This document shows positions 15,168-22,169 of a stretch of DNA of 24,301 bases, one piece after another. The notes below the pieces were generated by a model. It worked only from the letters and a program-made list of their open reading frames with translations. It searched no databases and had not been told where the DNA came from. Where the stretch lies: the NCBI GenBank assembly GCA_963925895.1, contig CAWUVH010000013.1, forward strand, positions 1-24,301. Direction: 5' to 3'. The DNA is from Eutrophovita sp913057845. Lineage in GTDB: Bacteria > Pseudomonadota > Gammaproteobacteria > Burkholderiales > Eutrophovitaceae. Within the stretch, counting starts at the first letter, position 1; each line of letters begins with the position of its first letter. Position numbers and translations under genes: made by a program.

Positions 15168-15243
15168 GGTGCTCCTTCCTCAGATTGACATTGAGACGCC
15201 TTAATCGTTCGGAATCAATCAATGTAAATGAGTTAAATATTAC

Positions 15244-15627
15244 TCACTCAGCCAACTGGGCTAGACCGTTTCCGAAGGACCAATTTTCTTTCGCCACCTC
15301 CACCAAATTAATCACCACGTCGTCTGGACGACAACCAACCCTCTCAGATAATCGAGTCATGAGACTGCGATAGAATTGTTTCTTGAGTTCAACGGTACGT
15401 CCTTGGTTTAGAAAAATCTGAATGAGAATGATTTTGCTGGAATACTTATTCCCGTGAAAATTTGGAGCTACATTCATAGTCCCCTCTGGATGTCGATTGA
15501 TGATTTGGAACTTATCGTTCTCAGGTACATTAAAAATATCCATCAACGTCTCGTAGATCACCTCTCCAGCATCTAGTGCACTGGCTTGAGTCCATTCATC
15601 AGTCATATCAATACGAACCATTGGCAT
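15244..15627 (-). CDS. Tautomerase family protein
   Basis: 127 residues starting MPMVRIDMTDEW. Tautomerases of the 4-oxalocrotonate tautomerase superfamily need Pro directly after the removed Met as catalytic base, which decides this start: the ATG at 15627 has AGGAG five bases upstream, whereas a longer frame from 15678 would bury the Pro. The length and the segments N-R-H-P-E-G-T-M, I-Q-I-F-L-N-Q-G-R-T and K-K-Q-F-Y fit the YrdN-like (Tautomerase_2) group rather than the 62-residue 4-OT. It probably isomerises an enol or unsaturated acid; the substrate is unknown. R7 lies between its start and the stop of yaeQ. Confidence 0.85.
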   Translation of the reverse strand: MPMVRIDMTDEWTQASALDAGEVIYETLMDIFNVPENDKFQIINRHPEGTMNVAPNFHGNKYSSKIILIQIFLNQGRTVELKKQFYRSLMTRLSERVGCRPDDVVINLVEVAKENWSFGNGLAQLAE

Positions 15628-15689
15628 AATTATCTCCTTACTAAAATTATTTAAAAAAATACCTGCACATTTTTTCATATGCGTAAATT

Positions 15690-15758
15690 ACTAAGGGGAA
15701 GGCTCTACTCAGGCTTACGCCATCTATCGATAGGCTTTCAGACACAATCATCCTTCAG
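15690..15758 (+). repeat. Intergenic repeat R, copy R7 (short)
   Basis: AAGGGGAAGGCTCTACTCAG, then GCTTACGCCATCTATCGATAG (15712-15732) and TTTCAGACACAATC. The core keeps ATCTAT but has CTATCGATAG where others have ATCTATAGAT, still a palindrome. The A-run and terminal hairpin are missing. It ends eight bases from the yaeQ stop, so again 3' of a minus-strand gene. Confidence 0.65.
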
Positions 15759-15765
15759 AAATAAA

Positions 15766-16314
15766 CTAATGATTGGCATTTTTCCACTTATCCAAGGTCA
15801 CGTAAACGATGCCACCTTCACCACTGACCATCACATCGCCGTCCTGAATACTCACTTGCAGCCTCATCGATCGATCCGCCAGTTTTGCCAATTCACGGCT
15901 GTCGTGCTCTGAAAAATTAATAACCTGAAGGTTGTGAAAACGGGTGGTGCTGTTTTTTATTTTCTCCCACCACATCTCAGCCGCTCGGCCGCCGTAACAA
16001 TAGATCATCACCTCGTTGGCTTTGCCACAAGATTGACGAACAATCTTATCGCTCGGAAGTCCCAAAGACACCCATAGTTCTAGCTCACCACTCAGACTTT
16101 TCTGCCAAATGTCTGGCTCGTCATCCGATGAAAGGCCTCTAGAAAACTCCAATCGCTCATCGGCATTCAGCGCAAAAGCGAGAATACGCACCATTAAACG
16201 TTCATCCGTCTCAGACGGATGTTTGGCGACAGTCAGATTATGCGTCTCGTAGTAGTGTCGATCCATATCGGAAATGGAAAGTTCAACTTTATGAATAGTG
16301 GCTTTTTGCGCCAT
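15766..16314 (-). CDS. yaeQ: YaeQ family protein
   Basis: 182 residues, essentially the length of E. coli YaeQ (181). Characteristic segments are ATIHKVELSISDMDRHYY at the start, A-K-H-P-S-E-T-D-E-R-L-M-V-R, F-S-R-G-L-S-S-D-D-E-P-D-I-W, and E-L-E-L-W-V-S-L-G-L-P-S-D-K-I. YaeQ has a PD-(D/E)XK nuclease-like fold and was once linked to RfaH-type antitermination, but its function is not settled. It ends immediately before repeat R7; no terminator hairpin is visible in that copy. Only a short CAGG precedes the ATG as ribosome binding site. Confidence 0.93.
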   Translation of the reverse strand: MAQKATIHKVELSISDMDRHYYETHNLTVAKHPSETDERLMVRILAFALNADERLEFSRGLSSDDEPDIWQKSLSGELELWVSLGLPSDKIVRQSCGKANEVMIYCYGGRAAEMWWEKIKNSTTRFHNLQVINFSEHDSRELAKLADRSMRLQVSIQDGDVMVSGEGGIVYVTLDKWKNANH

Positions 16315-16607
16315 GATTTATGCCTGAATAGAGAAGATTGGGATATTTAATGTGGTAGCGATGTTTTGCCTACGCCATCAAACTCAAAGGCAACATCAAG
16401 ATGATAACCATTTGCACCGAAGTAAATACGAAAAAAGGATTATATTTCACTATGTGTGGGAATAAAAATAAGTAATGGACCTTACTGGGAACCTTATAGT
16501 ATCGGGTTTAATCCTCCACCTCATTGAGGGTATCGTTCACAGAGGCAGTTGAGACGACATAATTTAGGCTAAATTTGAGAAGATTTCCCCATTAAAAAAT
16601 TGAATAT
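16315..16607. other. Intergenic region, nothing recognised
   Basis: 293 bases between the yaeQ start and the stop of the alpha/beta hydrolase, both on the minus strand. It should contain the yaeQ promoter. I see no repeat R, no convincing hairpin and no small gene. Confidence 0.5.
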
Positions 16608-17510
16608 TTAAAGAATAGCGTTGATAAATCCAACCTGGACTGCTATAGCCTCATCAAATAACGGTGTATGAGGATATAGCGCACCAAAGTGGCCCCCATC
16701 AATTTCATAAAATTGCTTTTTGCTTTTTACTCGTCTAAAAACCTCCGACTGAACCTCAGCACTGATTTGCGGCATTTCGTCTTGCTTACCAATGATCATC
16801 AACACTGGTGCTTTTATGAAGGGCGCTGTCACCAGAGGCGAGAAAGGCACGTGAGTCTTCGGAATCACACGTGTGACCCGATTTACCCAACCGCTATTCC
16901 ATTGACCACCTTGATCTATAAACCAGCGGAACGCTTGTATCGGCTTCAGTAGAGATGGGTTAGATTCTTGGTCAGACGAAACAACCGGCATCGGCCCTTC
17001 TCGCACAGAATCCACCAGCTGATCAAATTCACCTTTATAAAATATGGCTTTTAAGGATGCCAAACTTTTTTCCGGATGCTCAAAATCTAAAATACTTACC
17101 CCGCATGAAGCGGTAAACGATACGACACCAGCCAAACCCTCAACAACACCAGCTACGACTAAAACCAACATCCCGGAATAGCTGTCACCCCAGAGTATGA
17201 TTTTTCCGTTGTGTGACATGTCTTGAGACTTTACGAACTCAAAGGCATCTGCCACACCTCTGCCTTGAATCCACGGGTTTATTGTTTGTCTGATTTTCCC
17301 TTCACTCCGCCCAAACCCGACATGGTCATAGAGAAAAACATTGAATCCTTTTCTTTGAAATTCATATGCATAACTAGATAGCGCCATCGGAACCGTCGCA
17401 GAAGTCCCATGACACATCAATATACAAGGGGCATTTTTTGGGTCTTCAGCTGAATACCAGCGTCCTCTTAAAATTGAACCCTCAGACATAAATTCTTTTT
17501 CGATGAACAT
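16608..17510 (-). CDS. Alpha/beta hydrolase
   Basis: 300 residues, serine-hydrolase type. Oxyanion segment C-H-G-T-S-A-T-V near residue 34, Y-D-H-V-G-F-G-R-S-E-G near residue 60, nucleophile in W-G-D-S-Y-S-G near residue 110 (the final Gly of G-x-S-x-G is replaced by Ser-Gly), an acidic candidate in I-G-K-Q-D-E, and catalytic His in D-G-G-H-F-G near residue 274. No signal peptide, so cytoplasmic. GGAG lies eight bases before the ATG. The start overlaps the end of the truncated remnant at 17468-17857, so the original upstream gene and this one may once have been arranged as an operon. Substrate unknown. Confidence 0.8.
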   Translation of the reverse strand: MFIEKEFMSEGSILRGRWYSAEDPKNAPCILMCHGTSATVPMALSSYAYEFQRKGFNVFLYDHVGFGRSEGKIRQTINPWIQGRGVADAFEFVKSQDMSHNGKIILWGDSYSGMLVLVVAGVVEGLAGVVSFTASCGVSILDFEHPEKSLASLKAIFYKGEFDQLVDSVREGPMPVVSSDQESNPSLLKPIQAFRWFIDQGGQWNSGWVNRVTRVIPKTHVPFSPLVTAPFIKAPVLMIIGKQDEMPQISAEVQSEVFRRVKSKKQFYEIDGGHFGALYPHTPLFDEAIAVQVGFINAIL

Positions 17511-17857
17511 ATCAATGACTCCGTAATTAAGGGTATGCCATGCTTAAGAGACACGCCAGTTGATAAATTCCACATAAATTTAGCTGCAGTGATCCCGGCT
17601 ACTTCTGCTTTCTCTTGTTCGGTTTCTATCAACTCATTAACAAGTTTCTCACACTCTTCTCTATGAATCACATCTTCAGACTTATGAATCTCGAAAAACT
17701 TTAAACCCTTTTCAAAGGTCACCCCATAATCCGGCCTTAAACCTTCAATTTTAGTTTCCTCGATTTCAGGGATCTGTCTTTCATCGTAAAAACATGACCA
17801 TAATTTTCGATCTTTATAGGACTCTTTTAAAAGACAAGAAAGCGCTTGAACACAGCT
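17468..17857 (-). pseudogene. Truncated haem-oxygenase-like (TenA/diiron redox) gene remnant
   Basis: The open frame from the stop at 17858-17860 to 17468 reads as the C-terminal half of an iron-containing redox enzyme of the haem-oxygenase-like superfamily: C-V-Q-A-L-S-C-L-L-K-E-S-Y, then F-F-E-I-H-K-S-E-D-V-I-H-R-E-E-C, and A-K-F-M-W-N-L-S-T-G-V. The H-x-x-x-x-x-x-H helix and the final Trp helix are family-like. No ATG exists in the frame; only a GTG at 17722 inside the conserved region. The N-terminal helices, which supply other metal ligands, are absent. It is best read as a decayed fragment. The tail after S-T-G-V is not conserved-looking. Confidence 0.6.
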
Positions 17858-17968
17858 CTATTCTCGTCAGACCATCATTACCCTAGATTACGTTTCCCTC
17901 ACTCCCTAACAACCTATTTTTACTTAACTTAACAAGCATTAATCGCAAAAAAGTGTCAACATGAGCAC

Positions 17969-19027
17969 ATGACTTTTCAAGATCTTTTCGGAACAACATT
18001 CCCCATCATTCAAGCGCCCATGGCAGGCGTGCAAGGTGCTGCGCTGGCGGTAGCGGTCTCCAATGCGGGTGGCTTGGGCTCCTTGCCTTGCGCCATGTTG
18101 AGTACAGAGGCGTTGCACAAAGAGTTACAGATCTTGCAAGCAGGTACACAGCATCCTTACAACGTGAATTTCTTTTGCCACAGACAACCCAAACCCGATG
18201 CAGTGCGTGAAGCGCATTGGCGTGAGACCCTGTCGCCCTACTTTCACGAGTTGGGTGTAGACCCCAGCACGATTGTCAGTGGGCCAGGACGATTTCCGTT
18301 CAGCCACGAGTCGGCCGATGTGCTGGAGAAATATAGACCTGCAGTAGTCAGCTTTCATTTCGGGCTGCCATCAGCCGAGTTGGTTGCCCGTGTAAAGAGC
18401 TGGGGCAGTAAAGTAATCTCCAGCGCCACCACAGTCGACGAGGCGTCGTGGCTTCAAGAGCAAGGCGTGGACGCCATCATTGCCCAAGGTCTTGAAGCCG
18501 GCGGACATAGAGGCATGTTTTTAAGCAATGACATCACCACCCAAGTCGGTACACTGGCCCTACTGCCACAAGTTGTGGCCTCGGTGAACATTCCAGTCAT
18601 TGCGGCAGGCGGCATTGCCAGTGCGGCTGGGGTGAAGGCGGCTATGACGTTGGGCGCAACCGGTGTGCAAGTGGGGACAGCATTTTTACTGTGTCCTGAA
18701 GCCACAACCAGCTCGGTGCACAGAGCAGCATTACACAGTACTCAGGCCCGCGAAACGGCGTTGACCAATTTATTCTCAGGTCGTCCGGCGCGGGGCGTCG
18801 TCAATCGCATCATGCGAGAGCAAGGGCCAATGAGTACCTCGGTACCGGCTTTTCCCTTTGCTCCAGCCGCACTGGCGCCATTGCGTGCATGCGCCGAAGC
18901 GTTAGGAAGTGGTGATTTTTCTCCTCTGTGGGCAGGCCAAAACGCATCGACTTGCAAAGCTGTGCCTGCATCGGACCTCGTGCGTGAATTAGCAGCTAGC
19001 TCTCCTGTTATGACAACCACGCTCTGA
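17969..19027 (+). CDS. Nitronate monooxygenase (2-nitropropane dioxygenase family)
   Basis: 352 residues, FMN TIM-barrel of the NMO/NPD family (relatives include FabK). Signatures in order: P-I-I-Q-A-P-M-A-G-V-Q near 13-22, N-A-G-G-L-G-S-L-P near 32-40, Y-N-V-N-F-F-C-H near 63-70, Q-G-L-E-A-G-G-H-R-G near 172, P-V-I-A-A-G-G-I near 209, and G-A-T-G-V-Q-V-G-T-A-F for phosphate binding near 229. It would oxidise alkyl nitronates such as propionate-3-nitronate to protect central metabolism. The gene is GC-rich (about 67% in a hand-counted 60-base line) against AT-rich flanks, so recent transfer is plausible. Some family members have other roles. Confidence 0.9.
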   Translation: MTFQDLFGTTFPIIQAPMAGVQGAALAVAVSNAGGLGSLPCAMLSTEALHKELQILQAGTQHPYNVNFFCHRQPKPDAVREAHWRETLSPYFHELGVDPSTIVSGPGRFPFSHESADVLEKYRPAVVSFHFGLPSAELVARVKSWGSKVISSATTVDEASWLQEQGVDAIIAQGLEAGGHRGMFLSNDITTQVGTLALLPQVVASVNIPVIAAGGIASAAGVKAAMTLGATGVQVGTAFLLCPEATTSSVHRAALHSTQARETALTNLFSGRPARGVVNRIMREQGPMSTSVPAFPFAPAALAPLRACAEALGSGDFSPLWAGQNASTCKAVPASDLVRELAASSPVMTTTL

Positions 19028-19188
19028 TTAAACCACCCTCCTAACTCTAGCTCCTGACACAGCGTTTAAATAGAACATTATTCGCAATGTTTTATTTCCG
19101 TATCGACTGGCTCTTATTGAAACGTTTGTTTTTTAATGCGCTTCAAACCATATGGGCGAAAAATCCATAAAATGTCTTTAAATATCGT

Positions 19189-19224
19189 TATATTCTGTTA
19201 AATGCAGCTATATACTGTTAAATG
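19189..19224 (+). repeat. Tandem 16-base direct repeat, 20-bp period
   Basis: TATATTCTGTTAAATG (19189-19204) and TATATACTGTTAAATG (19209-19224) differ at one base and are spaced by two helical turns, as expected for cooperative protein binding. A weaker echo (AAATGTCTTTAAATATC) lies just before. It may be a regulator site for the operon that starts about 320 bases further on. Confidence 0.6.
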
Positions 19225-19355
19225 TCCGCAACAGCACATAAACGAATCAACATTGCATTGCCCCCAAAATTTATTCCCTGGTAGTAAAAAATAAGTAAAA
19301 AAATATCTGAGCTCTCACTAAATCATTCTGCATCATTATCAAATCAATAACCTTT

Positions 19356-19387
19356 CGGGATGTTTATTTAATGAACATTCCGTTTTT
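19356..19387 (+). terminator. Hairpin with T-run: terminator or attenuator
   Basis: CGGGATGTT (19356-19364) pairs with AACATTCCG (19374-19382), extended inward with a wobble pair, and is followed by five T. The two imperfect positions are G-U on the plus strand, so it favours plus-strand RNA. It lies 328 bases after the nitronate monooxygenase and 160 bases before cytochrome c, so it could end the first or attenuate the second. A protein-binding inverted repeat is also possible. Confidence 0.5.
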
Positions 19388-19547
19388 AATGACCGCGGTA
19401 TTGAAAATCTACTCCACATTATGCAATATGCATTAAGAGCTTTTGGAACTAATCTAAATCCATAGTCTCTTACTCAAGCGTTTGTACAACCAAAGTGCTA
19501 TTTCGCGAGGGAAATAAGTTAATTTGTCATTATTTAAAGGGGGTCCT

Positions 19548-19865
19548 GTGTCACGCTTCGTACTTTGTATCTTGGCTTTTTGCAGCGTAAACGTCAGCTT
19601 GGCGTTTGCCGGAGACGTAGAGGCTGGTAAAGCTCGATATGCTCAAAACTGTTATATCTGCCATGGCCCTTCAGGCAAAGGAATGGCTAGTTATCCTAAA
19701 TTGGCCGGTAAAGAGATTTCTTATTTGGTTGATAGGCTTGAAAGATACCGAGCTGAGGAGAGATTTGGGCCTAATTCTGATCTTATGATCATGAATGCAA
19801 TGCCTTTGAGTGATGAGGAAATTGCAAACCTCGCAGCTTATTTGAACAGCGCACAAGTAAAATAA
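19548..19865 (+). CDS. Periplasmic class I cytochrome c
   Basis: 105 residues from GTG. This start is preferred because AGGGGG lies four bases upstream and it begins a normal Sec signal peptide ending L-A-F-A before G-D-V-E-A-G; a TTG at 19524 would add eight residues. Heme attachment is C35-Y-I-C38-H39; the distal Met is one of M80, M82 or M85 in the M-I-M-N-A-M-P-L-S-D-E-E segment, and the end A-N-L-A-A-Y-L is typical of c4/c553-like cytochromes. Only one heme site is present. It lies 34 bases before the PQQ sugar dehydrogenase gene and probably takes electrons from it towards a terminal oxidase. Confidence 0.88.
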   Translation: MSRFVLCILAFCSVNVSLAFAGDVEAGKARYAQNCYICHGPSGKGMASYPKLAGKEISYLVDRLERYRAEERFGPNSDLMIMNAMPLSDEEIANLAAYLNSAQVK

Positions 19866-19899
19866 ATATTATGTTTAATCATATTGGAGGCAATTACAA

Positions 19900-21201
19900 A
19901 TGAAGAAGAGTTTACTCTCTGCTCTGTTTTTCCTTGGGTTCAGCGTTTTAGCTACTAGTAGCTTTGCTGGACATCATGGAAACAAGAGCGCAGTTGTACC
20001 AGAAATGAAACAAGAAGCTGTGTTAACAGGACTCGAGAGCCCTTGGGATACAGATTTTCTTGCAAACGGAACGATGTTCTTCACAGAAAAGTGCAAAGGC
20101 TTTTCAGTAAGACTACCGTCTGGAAAAGTTCACGCCCTTTATGGCATGACTGGCTCTAGTGGTTTCGCGGACACAGGTGAAGATCTGTGGTGCACCAACC
20201 AAGCAGGTATGTTGGGTATCGCAGTTGATCCGAACTTCGAGAAAAACCGTAGAATTTATGTTGCTTCTGCATCCACCAAGTATCATGGTGCTGGATGTAA
20301 AACAAATTTCGAACGATGCGACGGAAACATCGTAATGAGATTTGAAGTCAGCAAAGATTTCAAGAGCGTTGCAAAGCGTACCGATATCGTTAAAGATATT
20401 CAATTCAAGCCTTTTGAGTCGAATCATCCCTTCGGTGGTAATGGTGCTCATAATGGTAACCGACCAACTTTCGGACCAGATGGAGCGTTATGGATCACCA
20501 CAGGTGACCGACACAGAGGTGTTTGCCCACAATCACCTGATTTAATGTGCGGTAAAGTGTTGAGAATCGACACCGACGGTAATGCGCATCCTGGCAACAA
20601 GCCACCTAAAGGTTACGACAAGCGCATCTATACGTACGGACATCGAAACGTTCAAGGTATTGCGTTCAGAAGTGATGGAGAAGTATTCACAGCTGAGCAC
20701 GGACCATGGCACAACGATGAACTTACTATGCTTGTAAATGGTGGTAACGGCGGATGGGACCCACGTCAAAACATGGGTGGCCGTGGAGAGTGTCCAGACG
20801 AGTACTGCGGATACATGCCTAACCAGAAAAAAGGTGTGATTCCAGCTGTTCGCGCAGCATTCATGCCAATGAGTGACACCCGGTTTGCTGATCTAATGCC
20901 ACCTGCGTGGCAGAACAACGGCTACTCTCAAGGTACATCTTCAATTGTTTTCCTAGAAGGAAAGCAGTGGGGTATGTATGAGGGTCGTGCAGTTGTAGGC
21001 ATCATGGGTATTGCTTTTGGAGGCACGCCAGCTGGTATGCGTTTAGACGTATATGACATTGCTAAAGACGGGCAGTCAATCAAAAGTGTGATTCATCTAC
21101 CAGTTGAAGCAAAGCGCTACCGTGGCGTAACACTTGGGCCTGACGGCGCATTGTATGCAAACACGGACGAAGGTGAAATCTACAAGATCACAGCTAAGTA
21201 A
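19900..21201 (+). CDS. PQQ-dependent sugar dehydrogenase (GSDH/Asd family)
   Basis: 433 residues. Signal peptide MKKSLLSALFFLGFSVLATS with cleavage likely after SFA, so periplasmic. The rest is a six-bladed beta-propeller of the glucose/sorbosone dehydrogenase family: L-E-S-P-W-D-T-D-F near the start, G-M-L-G-I-A-V-D-P-N-F, the active-site H-N-G-N-R-P-T-F-G-P-D-G-A-L-W near residue 183, Y-G-H-R-N-V-Q-G-I and T-A-E-H-G-P-W-H-N-D-E. Eight or more Cys (WCTN, GCKTNFERC, VCPQ, MCGK, ECPDEYC) suggest loops held by disulphides, more than usual. GGAGG lies nine bases before the ATG. Needs PQQ from elsewhere; the upstream cytochrome c is the likely acceptor. Confidence 0.88.
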   Translation: MKKSLLSALFFLGFSVLATSSFAGHHGNKSAVVPEMKQEAVLTGLESPWDTDFLANGTMFFTEKCKGFSVRLPSGKVHALYGMTGSSGFADTGEDLWCTNQAGMLGIAVDPNFEKNRRIYVASASTKYHGAGCKTNFERCDGNIVMRFEVSKDFKSVAKRTDIVKDIQFKPFESNHPFGGNGAHNGNRPTFGPDGALWITTGDRHRGVCPQSPDLMCGKVLRIDTDGNAHPGNKPPKGYDKRIYTYGHRNVQGIAFRSDGEVFTAEHGPWHNDELTMLVNGGNGGWDPRQNMGGRGECPDEYCGYMPNQKKGVIPAVRAAFMPMSDTRFADLMPPAWQNNGYSQGTSSIVFLEGKQWGMYEGRAVVGIMGIAFGGTPAGMRLDVYDIAKDGQSIKSVIHLPVEAKRYRGVTLGPDGALYANTDEGEIYKITAK

Positions 21202-21228
21202 TAATTTAACAGCTGCTAAGTAGTAAGG

Positions 21229-21257
21229 AGCGCCGCATTCGTGCGGCGCTTTTTTTT
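21229..21257 (+). terminator. Strong rho-independent terminator
   Basis: GCGCCGCA (21230-21237) pairs perfectly with TGCGGCGC (21242-21249) around a TTCG tetraloop, followed by eight T. It ends the cytochrome c/sugar dehydrogenase operon, 27 bases after its stop. Confidence 0.95.
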
Positions 21258-21292
21258 GTGGGTCCTATATTTTTACTGATGACTAGAGTTCG

Positions 21293-21958
21293 TTAACTGA
21301 CCCAGCCCCCGGCTAGAGGAATGATTTGACCAATAATATGCTTACATTTTTCACTGGCTAAATAGGACGCAAGTTCAGCGGTCTCCTCCGCAGATCCAAC
21401 CTTGTTAGTCGGCACATTCTTGCGTACGTGATCCAAGAACTTTTCATCAGACAAAAGTCGATCAGGGTAGTACGTATTATTATTAATATAATTTTGCGCG
21501 ATCGCATTCACTTGGATATTGGATCGTGCCAATTCAATACCTACTGCTTTAATAAAGGCATTTTGCGCGCCTCGCGCAGCGCAATACGCTGAATGATTAG
21601 CAATACCTCTGAGCGGCGCAGCGCTCGTTACAGTAATTATTTTTCCAGACTTTCTCTCCAGCATCTGCGGTGTTGTTGCTCTAACGAGATACATCAGAGG
21701 ATCGACCAAAACCTTGAACAACGTATCCCAATCGTCATTTTCAATGACTTGCACGGGACTAGATTTCGGTGGTTCTGCAAGATTTACAACTAAAACATCA
21801 ATCGTGCCCGACGACTGAATTAAAGCCTCGCACTCACTTTGACTCACTAAAGGTCGATCATCCGTCAGCACATTAAACCCCATAGTCTTAAATTTCGTCG
21901 CAATAGCCTCACCCATATATTTTTGAACACAGGTCACCAGAACTGTTCTATTTTCCAT
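21293..21958 (-). CDS. Halohydrin dehalogenase (SDR-related)
   Basis: 221 residues with a short-chain dehydrogenase fold but without SDR cofactor and catalytic motifs. In place of TGxxxGxG is T9-C-V-Q-K-Y14-M-G16, matching the halohydrin dehalogenase signature T-x4-(F/Y)-x-G; the catalytic set is S112, Y125 and R129, matching S-x12-Y-x3-R, where normal SDRs have Lys. The C-terminal N-Y-I-N-N-N-T-Y-Y-P, H-V-R-K-N-V-P and L-A-G-G-W agree with HheC as I remember it. Such enzymes convert vicinal halohydrins to epoxides and halide, and open epoxides with anions, without NAD(P). AGGAGGT precedes the ATG by five bases. Alone on its strand, convergent with the sugar dehydrogenase operon. Subtype undetermined. 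Confidence 0.87.
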   Translation of the reverse strand: MENRTVLVTCVQKYMGEAIATKFKTMGFNVLTDDRPLVSQSECEALIQSSGTIDVLVVNLAEPPKSSPVQVIENDDWDTLFKVLVDPLMYLVRATTPQMLERKSGKIITVTSAAPLRGIANHSAYCAARGAQNAFIKAVGIELARSNIQVNAIAQNYINNNTYYPDRLLSDEKFLDHVRKNVPTNKVGSAEETAELASYLASEKCKHIIGQIIPLAGGWVS

Positions 21959-22169
21959 TTCAAACCTCCTATTAATTTGTTCCGCTCACTGAAAGGTCTA
22001 TTCATTCTATTTCCCTTGACTTTTTTTTCGCGTAATTAAAATCAAAAACCATATTTGCCCATTGAATTACGACTCACGACTAACAAATAAGTAGTATTGA
22101 CTCCACTTTCCGGGAATTACTCAGCTCACGAGTGTCATACTCTACTCAGATTAACTAATTTAGCATCCT

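Larger units (their letters stand above)
19028..19547. other. Long intergenic region before the cytochrome c gene
   Basis: 520 AT-rich bases without a gene. It holds a 20-bp-spaced direct repeat (19189-19224), an inverted repeat with a T-run (19356-19387) and a short palindrome ATGCAATATGCAT (19421-19433). It probably contains the promoter and leader of the cytochrome c/sugar dehydrogenase operon; no clear -35/-10 pair was chosen. Confidence 0.6.

Noticed and set aside
15628..15678. Longer N-terminus for the tautomerase
   Set aside because: It would place 17 residues before the catalytic Pro and has a poorer ribosome binding site than the ATG at 15627.
15..15758. R repeats as integron attC sites of a gene-cassette array
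   Set aside because: Gene-then-repeat order and uniform orientation are suggestive, but the RYYYAAC and GTTRRRY core sites are not found at the ends, spacing is irregular with several genes between some copies, and no integrase is present.
18742..19020. Open frames antisense to the nitronate monooxygenase
   Set aside because: Long frames on the opposite strand are expected in a GC-rich gene; they lack ribosome binding sites and family features.
21196..21226. Repeated GCTAAGTA at the end of the sugar dehydrogenase gene
   Set aside because: Two short copies (GCTAAGTAATAA and GCTAAGTAGTAA) probably reflect a tiny duplication around the stop codon; no function is suggested.
21293..21958. Ordinary NAD(P)-dependent SDR oxidoreductase
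   Set aside because: The glycine-rich cofactor motif is replaced and the catalytic Lys is Arg, both in the exact pattern of halohydrin dehalogenases.
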